Under the pieces are notes generated by a model. It ran no database searches and was not told the DNA's origin. It saw only the letters and a program-made list of their open reading frames with translations. Positions 1 to 7,934 of a stretch of 64,000 nucleotides of DNA are shown piece by piece. The DNA is from Aliiroseovarius sp. Z3. Lineage in GTDB: Bacteria; Pseudomonadota; Alphaproteobacteria; Rhodobacterales; Rhodobacteraceae. A program made the position numbers and the translations under genes. Position 1 is the first letter of the stretch, and each line of letters begins with the position of its first letter. The stretch is taken from contig NZ_JAFMZK010000004.1 of the NCBI RefSeq assembly GCF_029105185.1, positions 1 through 64,000 of the forward strand. The letters run 5' to 3'.

Positions 1-88
1 TTCGGTGCTTCGGTGCTTCGGTGCTTCGGTGCTTCGGTGCTTCGGTGCTTCGGTGCTTCGGTGCTTCGGTGCTTCGGTGCTTCGGTGC
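1..88. repeat. Tandem repeat, 11 copies of an 8-bp unit
   Basis: The unit TTCGGTGC is repeated eleven times without a mismatch from the window edge to position 88, so the array may continue further left. Three units make 24 nt, and reading through them gives an 8-residue peptide repeat. I see no evidence that the array is translated, because the nearest plausible gene start (position 210) lies well past it. A perfect array of this kind is prone to slippage and copy-number change. Confidence 0.95.
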
Positions 89-209
89 GTCTAAGAGGGC
101 GCTGCTCGTGTGTGGCATTGTCGGCGTGACAAATTGCATACGGTCGAATAGGGCAGCGATTTCGTTGTTTCTTTGCGGTTTCCATCCTAAGCTAAAATTG
201 AATTTCACT

Positions 210-386
210 ATGAGCGAGCAAATGAGCGAAGAACGGTTTAAACAACTGATGTCGCGTCTCGACCACATCGAGTCGAACATGCTCACGAAGTCCGATGTTT
301 GCCAATCGGTTCTGACGGCTCAAGGTTTCATGCTCGCGATTGTTGTTGGTGTCGTCGTCTTGAACTCGATGATCGGCTTCGGTTGA
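210..386 (+). CDS. Small tail-anchored membrane protein, unknown function
   Basis: A 58-residue product starting MSEQMSEERFKQLMSRLDHI. The N-terminal 40 residues are charged and probably helical or coiled-coil. The last ~20 residues (FMLAIVVGVVVLNSMIG) form one hydrophobic segment, suggesting a C-terminal membrane anchor. The frame is open upstream into the tandem repeat, but the ATG at 210 is the first start that excludes the repeat-encoded peptide. No strong ribosome-binding site is visible. I do not recognise a family. The layout loosely resembles short bdr-like or phage-like membrane proteins; that is only an impression. Confidence 0.5.
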   Translation: MSEQMSEERFKQLMSRLDHIESNMLTKSDVCQSVLTAQGFMLAIVVGVVVLNSMIGFG

Positions 387-550
387 CATGGCTGCGGTCG
401 AGGCAAGCTAAGGCTATGTGCTGACGGGCGGCACCTGAGGAAGTAAATTGCCTGTCGAACCCAAATTGCCGAAATTCGGTGATCCAATGTGCGAGCGCAC
501 CTCTTGAAGTATGTGAAGGGGTTTGTCGCGTTGAAGATGAAGGAAGCGCG

Positions 551-748
551 ATGACTGATTCAAACACTTTGCAGAGCTGGAACCATCCAGATTCTCACGA
601 GCTGAACGACTGGCATCTCTTTGGCCCCAAGAATTCGGAAGTCGCTGATCTGGTCCTTAGGTTGGCGTACGAGAAGGGAATGCGCCTTGCTGACATAGAA
701 CAACTGATGGTGAAGGCGCTGAGCGAGCGGCTTTTTCGAGACGACTAG
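551..748 (+). CDS. Hypothetical small protein
   Basis: A 65-residue product (MTDSNTLQSWNHPDSHELND...). The start at 551 is preceded by AGGAAG at 541-546, a good Shine-Dalgarno spacing, which is why I prefer it to the longer open frame beginning at 479. The C-terminal half (EVADLVLRLAYEKGMRLADIEQLM) looks like an amphipathic helical pair. I recognise no domain. It is part of a group of small genes left of the hsd locus, in A+T-richer DNA, and converges with the minus-strand gene at 777-1010. Confidence 0.5.
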   Translation: MTDSNTLQSWNHPDSHELNDWHLFGPKNSEVADLVLRLAYEKGMRLADIEQLMVKALSERLFRDD

Positions 749-776
749 AGATGGTTCAAGAACTGGTTCAGGCGGG

Positions 777-1010
777 TCAATCCTGGTGTTTTCCAAACAC
801 CTTCTTTATGCGATCTTCCAAGCCGTCCAGGTCAACATCATCGGTTACCCAATCAAAAAGCCCGTTGCCGTCCATTTCTCGCACTGACGTTACGCGGTTC
901 AACGCGTTATCGATCACGTCTTTTTTGCCGGTGGAGTAGGCATCCGAGATCATCTTCAATTGCGCTGCAAGGCTTTTAGCAAGATCTTTGTCTTCGATTG
1001 TAGTACGCAC
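777..1010 (-). CDS. Hypothetical small protein
   Basis: A 77-residue product (MRTTIEDKDLAKSLAAQLKM...). I chose the GTG at 1010 because it follows a near-perfect Shine-Dalgarno (AAAGGAGG, five bases upstream). The frame stays open to 1067 but has no such signal there. The sequence is soluble, with a helical N-terminus and an acidic middle (DDVDLDGLEDRI). I recognise no domain. Size and position beside a restriction locus would fit an accessory or antitoxin-like protein, but nothing in the sequence shows that. Confidence 0.5.
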   Translation of the reverse strand: MRTTIEDKDLAKSLAAQLKMISDAYSTGKKDVIDNALNRVTSVREMDGNGLFDWVTDDVDLDGLEDRIKKVFGKHQD

Positions 1011-1192
1011 AAATGCCTCCTTTCTGCTGTGGTAATGTTTGCTCGGGGAGCGGGTCAGAATGGCCACTTAACCACGAAAGCCGCTCGGCTTTAGATTGCC
1101 AACTATGTCTGGCAAAGTGCTTTTCGATTGTGTCCATTGTTTTTCATTTTCAATCACCTGCTTACACTTTATGGTTGCGGAGAAATTGAGGT

Positions 1193-3958
1193 GTGAACGA
1201 ATTGAACGAAATCAACCAAAATCCGGAACAGATTGCACGCGACAAGATTGATGAGCTGCTTCGGTCATCGGGTTGGGTTGTTCAAAACAAGTCAGAGCTT
1301 AATCCCTCGGCATCACTAGGTGTCGCGGTGCGTGAATACCAAACCGATATCGGTCCGGCTGACTATGTCTTGTTTGTTGACGGGAAAGCTGTGGGGGTGT
1401 TGGAGGCCAAACCCGTGGAATGGGGGCAGAAGCTTACAACAGTAGAAGAGCAGTCCGGGGGCTATGCGTCGGCGCAGCTGAAATGGATCAGCAATTCCAG
1501 CCCGTTGCCGTTTGTATACGAAAGCACTGGCGCAATTACCCGGTTCACAGACGGTCGTGATCCCAAGCCAAGATCTCGGGAAGTGTTTTCGTTCCATAGA
1601 CCAGAGACTCTGGCGGAGTGGAGCAAACAAGCCCAGTCTCTCAGAGCAGCGCTGCAAGACCTGCCTGAGCTGAACGAAGATGGGCTAAGGGAATGCCAAA
1701 CAAGCGCGATTTCTAGGCTGGAGGGGTCTCTCAAGGAAAATCGTCCCAGGGCGCTGATCCAGATGGCGACGGGATCGGGCAAGACCTTCACAGCGATCAC
1801 AGAAATCTACCGGCTGCTCAAGCACGCGGACGCCAAGCGGGTTCTTTTCCTTGTCGACACCAAGAACCTTGGGGAACAGGCCGAACAAGAGTTCATGTCC
1901 TTCGTCCCAAACGACGATAACAGGAAGTTCACCGAGCTTTACAACGTCCAGCGCCTTAAGTCGCGCCACATCGCCGGGGATAGCCAGGTTTGCATCTCAA
2001 CCATCCAACGCATGTACGCGATCCTCAAGGATGAGGAGCTGCCAGAAGGCGCAGAAGATGAAAACCCGGCCGAACAATGGAAGCGGAAACGAGAGCCTCT
2101 TCCAGTGGTCTATAGCGACAAAATACCGCCTGAGTATTTCGACTTCATCGTCATCGATGAGGCGCACCGCTCGATCTACAATTTATGGCGTCAGGTCATT
2201 GAGTATTTCGATGCCTTCTTGATTGGTCTTACTGCCACGCCCGATGATCGCACCTTCGGGTTTTTCCAAAAGAATGTTGTGAGCGAATATACACACGAAG
2301 ATGCCGTTGCTGACGGTGTGAATGTCGGCAACGAAATTTATGTGATCGAGACCGAGGTTACCCAGAAGGGTGCAAAACTGGTCGCGAAGCAGCAAGTCGA
2401 ACGCCGTGAAAAGCTGACCAGAAAGAAACGCTGGGAACAACAAGACGAGGATGAGGCCTACTCGGCAAAGCAGCTCGACCGGTCCGTAGTGAATGCTGAC
2501 CAGATCCGGACAGTCATCAGGGCCTTCAAAGACAACCTGCCCAATATTTTTCCGGGTAGAAACGAAGTGCCAAAAACTCTCATTTTCGCCAAGACCGACA
2601 GCCATGCAGACGACATCATTCAAACCGTCCGGCAAGAGTTTGGCGAGGGCAACGAGTTCTGCAAGAAGATCACCAGCAAGACGGATGGTGACCCGAAATC
2701 CGTTCTTGCGGCCTTTCGCAATGACTTCTACCCGCGCATCGCGGTCACAGTGGACATGATCGCCACGGGAACGGACGTGAAGCCGCTCGAATGCCTCTTG
2801 TTCATGCGCGACGTGAAATCAAAGAACTACTTTGAACAGATGAAAGGGCGCGGCACACGTGTGGTGAAAGCTGACGATCTGAAAAAGGTCACGCCATCAG
2901 CCCGCGCAAAAAGCCACTACGTGATCGTCGATGCAATCGGCGTGACGAAGTCGGTGAAAACGGCAAGCCAGCCATTGGACACCAAGCCCTCCGTTCCTCT
3001 CAAAGACCTCGCAATGGGTGTTATGATGGGCGCGGCGCGGGATGAGGCATCGGTCACGTCCCTTGCGGGCCGTCTGGCGCGGATAGATAGGCAAATTGAC
3101 GATCAGCAACGCACGCAAGTTGAGGCTGCTGCGGGTCGCACCTTGCGCTCGGTGATCAAGGGCCTGTTCGACGCGATCGACGCCGATGCTGTCTTGGCCG
3201 ATGCCAAGGCCGCAACGGGCCAGGATGAACCTGATGAGGCCGCTCAGGACGCCGCGCGGGCCAAGCGTGTGGGTGAAGCGGCAAAGATGCTGAACGGCAC
3301 GCTCATCAATACGCTCGACACCATCCGCCGCGACTTGGAGCAAACGGTCGATCACGAAAACCTTGATCACGTGACCAAGGCGGAATGGGCGGGTGATACG
3401 GATGAAAACGCAAAAGCGCTCAGCCAGGATTTTGAAACCTACCTCAATGACAACCGCGACAGGTTGGAGGCGTTGACGATCTTTTTCAACCAGCCCGCCC
3501 GCCGCTCAGAGATCACTTTCGCCATGATCCGCGACGTGTTGGAGGCATTGCGCGCCGATGCCCCGCGCTTGGCCCCGCTCAATGTGTGGCGGGCCTACGC
3601 GCATCTGGACGAGGTGCAAGGGGCCGCACCCGAGAAAGAGCTGGAAGCCCTGGTTGCCCTGATCCGCCGCGTGGTTGGGTTGGATGACAAGCTGACGCCC
3701 CATGCGGATCGTGTTCGCAAGAATTTCCAGAACTGGGTTCTGAAACGCCACGCGGGCAAAGGCGCGAAGTTCGACGAGATGCAAATGACCTGGCTGCGCA
3801 TGATCCGAGATCATCTGGCCAGCAGTTTCCATATCGCGCGGGATGATCTGGACTTTGCCCCCTTTGACGGGCAAGGCGGATTGGGCCGGATGTATCAACT
3901 GTTCGGTGATGAAATGGAGCCTCTGATGGCCGAGATGAATGAGGCTGTGGCGGGATGA
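1193..3958 (+). CDS. hsdR: Type I restriction endonuclease, R subunit
   Basis: A 921-residue subunit that translocates DNA and cuts unmodified targets as part of the HsdR2M2S complex. An N-terminal PD-(D/E)xK nuclease core is visible (D57, then E71-A-K73). The helicase region follows: Walker A ATGSGKT at 192-198, DEAH box at 322-325 and the LTATP motif III at 346-350. The C-terminal third matches the EcoEI-type R_C helical domain expected for this family (family knowledge). Translation probably starts at GTG 1193, after TTGAGG. The stop overlaps hsdS by 4 bp (ATGA). No disrupted motif was seen, so the gene looks intact. Confidence 0.95.
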   Translation: MNELNEINQNPEQIARDKIDELLRSSGWVVQNKSELNPSASLGVAVREYQTDIGPADYVLFVDGKAVGVLEAKPVEWGQKLTTVEEQSGGYASAQLKWISNSSPLPFVYESTGAITRFTDGRDPKPRSREVFSFHRPETLAEWSKQAQSLRAALQDLPELNEDGLRECQTSAISRLEGSLKENRPRALIQMATGSGKTFTAITEIYRLLKHADAKRVLFLVDTKNLGEQAEQEFMSFVPNDDNRKFTELYNVQRLKSRHIAGDSQVCISTIQRMYAILKDEELPEGAEDENPAEQWKRKREPLPVVYSDKIPPEYFDFIVIDEAHRSIYNLWRQVIEYFDAFLIGLTATPDDRTFGFFQKNVVSEYTHEDAVADGVNVGNEIYVIETEVTQKGAKLVAKQQVERREKLTRKKRWEQQDEDEAYSAKQLDRSVVNADQIRTVIRAFKDNLPNIFPGRNEVPKTLIFAKTDSHADDIIQTVRQEFGEGNEFCKKITSKTDGDPKSVLAAFRNDFYPRIAVTVDMIATGTDVKPLECLLFMRDVKSKNYFEQMKGRGTRVVKADDLKKVTPSARAKSHYVIVDAIGVTKSVKTASQPLDTKPSVPLKDLAMGVMMGAARDEASVTSLAGRLARIDRQIDDQQRTQVEAAAGRTLRSVIKGLFDAIDADAVLADAKAATGQDEPDEAAQDAARAKRVGEAAKMLNGTLINTLDTIRRDLEQTVDHENLDHVTKAEWAGDTDENAKALSQDFETYLNDNRDRLEALTIFFNQPARRSEITFAMIRDVLEALRADAPRLAPLNVWRAYAHLDEVQGAAPEKELEALVALIRRVVGLDDKLTPHADRVRKNFQNWVLKRHAGKGAKFDEMQMTWLRMIRDHLASSFHIARDDLDFAPFDGQGGLGRMYQLFGDEMEPLMAEMNEAVAG

Positions 3959-5505
3959 GTGAGTTACCGAGTGGGTGGGTTTCCGTCACTATTTCTGACT
4001 TGGGCGAGGTTGTTTCCGGCGGGACGCCATCAACTAAGGTGCCAGAGTATTGGGGAGGCGATATCGTCTGGTTTTCCCCTGCTGATCTTACGGGGTACAC
4101 TCGGAAAACCATTAGGACCGGCGCGAAAAATATCACCGAGAAGGGGCTTGCGAACAGCTCAGCGAAACTGATGCCTGCTGGCAGCATTTTGTTCTCGTCC
4201 CGCGCGCCGATTGGCTACGTTGCAATCTCAATGTCAGAATGCGCGACAAACCAAGGTTTCAAGAGCCTTGTCCCGTCGAAGCATATCAGCAGCGACTACG
4301 TTTTCCACTACTTGAAGTCCGCTAAGCAGCTGGCTGAAAAACATGCTAGCGGAACCACGTTTAAAGAAGTCTCTGGCAGGGCATTTGCGAGATTGCCCGT
4401 GCCTCTCCCTCCCATCGACGAGCAACGCCGCATCGTTGAGAAGATCGAGCAGCTCTTTGGTCTGCTGGACAAGGGCGAGGAGAGTTTGCGGGTGGCGCGG
4501 GACAAGGCGGGGCTGTACCGGCAATCCCTGCTCAAACACGCGTTTGAGGGCCACCTGACCGCCGACTGGCGCGCCGCCAACCCCGACAAACTCGAAGCCC
4601 CCGAAACCCTCCTGACTCGCATCCAGGAAGAACGCGACACCCGCTACAAACAGGCCCTCGACGATTGGCAAGACGCCATGGCCAAATGGCGCGCGGAGGG
4701 TGAGGAAGGGAAGAAGCCTGCGAAGCCGAAGCGGCTCGCAGAAGTAATTGGCAAACCTCAGATCCCCGATGATCTTGCCCAACATTGCTTCGAGGATTGG
4801 ACATGGTTGCCGGTTTCCGATGTAGCAGTTGTCACGGGTGGGCTGACCAAGAACCAAAAGCGAAACTCGCATCCGTTGAAGATGAAGTACCTTCGCGTAG
4901 CCAACGTCTACGCAGACCGGCTTGAGCTGAACGAGATCACTGAGATTGGCGTCACCAAAGAAGAGTTCGAGAAGCTCAAATTAGAAGAAGGCGACCTTCT
5001 TGTTGTCGAGGGCAATGGGTCAATCGAGCAGATTGGTAGGGTGGCACTTTGGAACGGCAGACTGGATGACATCGGCCACCAGAATCATTTGATCAGAGCG
5101 CGGTTTGAAACAGCGATTGTCCCGCGTTTTGCGCTGCTGTTCTTGATGTCGCCTCTGGGTCGCAAGCTGATCATTAAGAAAGCAAATTCGACATCCGGTC
5201 TGCATACCCTGAGTATCTCGAAGGTCAGCTCATTGGCCTTGCCAGTGCCATGCGTTGCAGAACAAGCCGAAATCGTCAGCCGCCTCGAAGCCAAACTCTC
5301 CACCCTTGACGCGCTCGAGGCGGATATCGACCGCCAGCTCGCCCGCTCTCGCGCACTGCGCCAATCGATCCTCAAACGCGCCTTCGAGGGCAAACTTGTC
5401 CCACAAGACCCAACAGATGAACCCGCCTCAGCGTTGCTGGAACGCATCAAAGCCGAGCGGGATGCAGCCCCAAAGCCTAAACGCAAACGAAAGACGCCCG
5501 CATGA
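3955..5505 (+). CDS. hsdS: Type I restriction-modification specificity subunit S
   Basis: A 516-residue subunit that sets the DNA target of the restriction and methylation complex. Two target-recognition domains are apparent: about residues 1-155 (opening with LPSGW) and about 255-430. Each is followed by a conserved helical spacer (EQRRIVEKIEQL near 156 and AEQAEIVSRLEAKL near 440). The spacers end in related sequences, LLKHAFEGHL near 192-201 and ILKRAFEGKL near the C-terminus, showing the usual internal duplication. The C-terminus is lysine/arginine-rich. Start and stop both overlap neighbours by 4 bp, so translation is coupled to hsdR and to the GIY-YIG gene. Confidence 0.95.
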   Translation: MSELPSGWVSVTISDLGEVVSGGTPSTKVPEYWGGDIVWFSPADLTGYTRKTIRTGAKNITEKGLANSSAKLMPAGSILFSSRAPIGYVAISMSECATNQGFKSLVPSKHISSDYVFHYLKSAKQLAEKHASGTTFKEVSGRAFARLPVPLPPIDEQRRIVEKIEQLFGLLDKGEESLRVARDKAGLYRQSLLKHAFEGHLTADWRAANPDKLEAPETLLTRIQEERDTRYKQALDDWQDAMAKWRAEGEEGKKPAKPKRLAEVIGKPQIPDDLAQHCFEDWTWLPVSDVAVVTGGLTKNQKRNSHPLKMKYLRVANVYADRLELNEITEIGVTKEEFEKLKLEEGDLLVVEGNGSIEQIGRVALWNGRLDDIGHQNHLIRARFETAIVPRFALLFLMSPLGRKLIIKKANSTSGLHTLSISKVSSLALPVPCVAEQAEIVSRLEAKLSTLDALEADIDRQLARSRALRQSILKRAFEGKLVPQDPTDEPASALLERIKAERDAAPKPKRKRKTPA

Positions 5506-6419
5506 CATCGCAAGGACGCTCAATCGAACTCTTTTTCCATGACGGCGATCCCGATGGGATGACGACGGCAACAATCCCATTTCAGTGGACAGGGCATGTC
5601 TTAGTCACAAACCGAACGCAGGTTTTCGATGCGCTCAAGGAACCGGAGGCGTCTCAGCCTGGCATCTACCTTCTGGTCGGTGAAACCGAAAACGGCCTGA
5701 CGCTTTACGTAGGAGAGACGGACGAGATCCGCACAAGGATCAATCAGCATATTAAGGATGCGTCCAAAGACTGGTGGGAGCGGGCTATCTTTGTGACGGC
5801 ACAAGGCGAGCCACTCAACAAGGCGCATGCGCGCTATCTTGAAAGCCGGATTTATGGGCTGGCATCGCGGATCTCAAAGGTTGCACTGGCAAACAATAAG
5901 GCTCCTACTGAAAGCCCGCTCAGCAAAGCAGCCCTCGCACATATGGAGGACTTTCTGAAGAATTTGCGGCTGGTTTTGCCTGCATTGAGGTTTGATTTCC
6001 TGACGGAACAAACCAAGCCGAAGGTTGCCACCACGTCGAGTGAGCCTGAAAATCAGCCCGTGTTCTTTGTGCTTTCGACTAAGGAAGTAGCCGCTCGAGC
6101 GAGGCAAGAGGGTGGAGATTTTGTCGTTGAGGAAGGTTCCGACGCACGTAGTAAGTGGGTCGGATCAACAAGCAAGGATTCAACATACGGTCGGCTCTAT
6201 GAATCGCTCGTGTCGCAAGGCGTGATCGGGGATCAAGACGGGGCTAGGAAATTTCTGCAAAGCTATGCCTTCAACAGTGTGAGCGCTGCCGCATCGGTTG
6301 TGACCGGGCGACCAACGTCAGGCACAGGTGCTTGGCTGCTGGAGAGTGATCAAACGAAGAACTATGGCGACTATGAAGCCGCGAAGGCAGAGCAGACAGA
6401 GGAAGAGGCAACAACATGA
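5502..6419 (+). CDS. GIY-YIG nuclease-family protein with C-terminal DUF4357-like domain
   Basis: A 305-residue protein encoded between hsdS and hsdM, overlapping both by 4 bp. The GIY-YIG fold signature is present: GIY at 54-56, YVG at 69-71, basic residues R77/R79, H83 and the metal-binding glutamate E114. So the nuclease site appears complete. The C-terminal ~100 residues (from about 200, with FNSVSAAASVVTGRPTSGTGAW) resemble DUF4357. Such proteins recur inside type I loci, but their role is not settled. It could be an extra nuclease of the defence complex or a modulator. Fold assignment is firm; the function is inference. Confidence 0.85.
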   Translation: MTSQGRSIELFFHDGDPDGMTTATIPFQWTGHVLVTNRTQVFDALKEPEASQPGIYLLVGETENGLTLYVGETDEIRTRINQHIKDASKDWWERAIFVTAQGEPLNKAHARYLESRIYGLASRISKVALANNKAPTESPLSKAALAHMEDFLKNLRLVLPALRFDFLTEQTKPKVATTSSEPENQPVFFVLSTKEVAARARQEGGDFVVEEGSDARSKWVGSTSKDSTYGRLYESLVSQGVIGDQDGARKFLQSYAFNSVSAAASVVTGRPTSGTGAWLLESDQTKNYGDYEAAKAEQTEEEATT

Positions 6420-7906
6420 ATACAGCCCCCATTGTTTCAAAGGTCTGGAGCTTCTGCACTACTCTGCGTGACGACGGCGTGGGGTATGGCGACTATCTGG
6501 AACAGCTGACTTATCTGATCTTTCTCAAGATGGCTGATGAGTATTCCAAGCCACCACACAATCGGAGCGTCGGTGTGCCTGAGGGTTTTGACTGGGCATC
6601 GCTGAAGGCAAAGCGCGGCGCGGAGCTTGAGGTTCACTACGTCGATCTGCTTCGAACGCTTGGTACTAAGCCGGGGATGTTGGGACAGATTTTCACGAAG
6701 TCGCAGAACAAGATTCAGGATCCAGCGAAGCTCTACCGGTTAATCGACATGGTGGATGGCGTCGATTGGGTCATGCTTGGCGCGGATGTTAAGGGTGATG
6801 TCTACGAAGGGCTTTTGGAAAAAAACGCTGAGGATACGAAATCCGGCGCGGGTCAGTACTTTACGCCTCGTTCCCTTATTTCAGCCATGGTGGAATGCCT
6901 GGCGCCAGAACCGGGCAAGACGATTGCGGACCCAGCTTGCGGAACCGGTGGCTTTTTTCTTGCCGCATACGACTATCTGAATGACCCGAAACACGGTGGT
7001 CTAGACCGAGATCAGAAGGCGTTCCTTAAACATGATACCTTTTTCGGGAACGAGATCGTCGCCAATACGCGCCGGATGTGCCTGATGAACATGATGCTGC
7101 ACAACATCGGCGAGATTGATGGTGACAGCCTTGTATCGCCCAACGATGCATTGGTGACCGCTTCACCGCAGACCTTTGACTACGTCCTAGCGAACCCGCC
7201 GTTTGGCAAGAAAAGCTCAATGAGCTTTACCAATGACGAGGGCGAGCAGGAAACCGATGATCTGACCTACAATCGTCAGGATTTCTGGGCGACCACATCG
7301 AACAAGCAGCTGAACTTTGTCCAGCACATACGGTCGATGCTGAAGAGTACTGGCCGCGCAGCTGTGGTTGTGCCTGATAACGTGCTTTTCGAGGGCGGTG
7401 CAGGTGAGACGGTGCGGCGCAAGTTGCTGCAATCCACCGATTTGCACACCATTTTGCGCCTGCCGACAGGTATCTTTTATGCGCAAGGCGTGAAGGCGAA
7501 CGTCCTGTTTTTCGACAACAAGCCGGCGAGCCCAGAGGCCCAGACGAAAGAGGTCTGGTTCTACGATTACCGCACGAATGTCCATCACACGTTGAAGAAG
7601 AAGCCGATGACCTATGAGCACCTGGCCGACTTCGTGGCGTGTTTCAAAGCTGGCGAGACGCACCATCGGGTCGAAACCTGGTCTGAAGATGCGCCAGACG
7701 GCCGCTGGCGGAAGTATCAGCTGAAAGAGCTGCTCGACCGGGACAAGGCCAGCCTTGACGTGTTCTGGCTGAAGGACAAGAGCCTGACGGACATGGAGAA
7801 TCTGCCTGCACCTGACGTGCTGGCTGAAGAGATTATTGAAGAGCTAGAGGCAGGGTTGGAGAGCTTTCGAAGAGTGCGGGCGGAATTGACCGTAGTAGAA
7901 GAGTGA
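6416..7906 (+). CDS. hsdM: Type I DNA N6-adenine methyltransferase, M subunit
   Basis: A 496-residue subunit that methylates adenine in the HsdS-defined target, using S-adenosylmethionine. The N-terminal helical HsdM domain is followed by AGQYFTPR (145-152), the SAM-binding motif DPACGTGGF (172-180) and the catalytic NPPF motif (260-263). The length is normal for this family. The gene order R-S-GIY-M is less common than R-M-S. The start overlaps the upstream gene by 4 bp. The next gene starts 28 nt downstream, so the same transcript probably continues into it. Confidence 0.96.
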   Translation: MNTAPIVSKVWSFCTTLRDDGVGYGDYLEQLTYLIFLKMADEYSKPPHNRSVGVPEGFDWASLKAKRGAELEVHYVDLLRTLGTKPGMLGQIFTKSQNKIQDPAKLYRLIDMVDGVDWVMLGADVKGDVYEGLLEKNAEDTKSGAGQYFTPRSLISAMVECLAPEPGKTIADPACGTGGFFLAAYDYLNDPKHGGLDRDQKAFLKHDTFFGNEIVANTRRMCLMNMMLHNIGEIDGDSLVSPNDALVTASPQTFDYVLANPPFGKKSSMSFTNDEGEQETDDLTYNRQDFWATTSNKQLNFVQHIRSMLKSTGRAAVVVPDNVLFEGGAGETVRRKLLQSTDLHTILRLPTGIFYAQGVKANVLFFDNKPASPEAQTKEVWFYDYRTNVHHTLKKKPMTYEHLADFVACFKAGETHHRVETWSEDAPDGRWRKYQLKELLDRDKASLDVFWLKDKSLTDMENLPAPDVLAEEIIEELEAGLESFRRVRAELTVVEE

Positions 7907-7934
7907 TCAGGCTGCCGAGGTTGGAGAGTAATTG

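Noticed and set aside
1-88. Tandem array as a CRISPR locus
   Set aside because: Units are 8 bp and directly adjacent, without spacers; no cas genes are present.
3579-4187. Minus-strand open frame across the hsdR-hsdS junction
   Set aside because: Antisense shadow of two well-supported genes, with no domain of its own.
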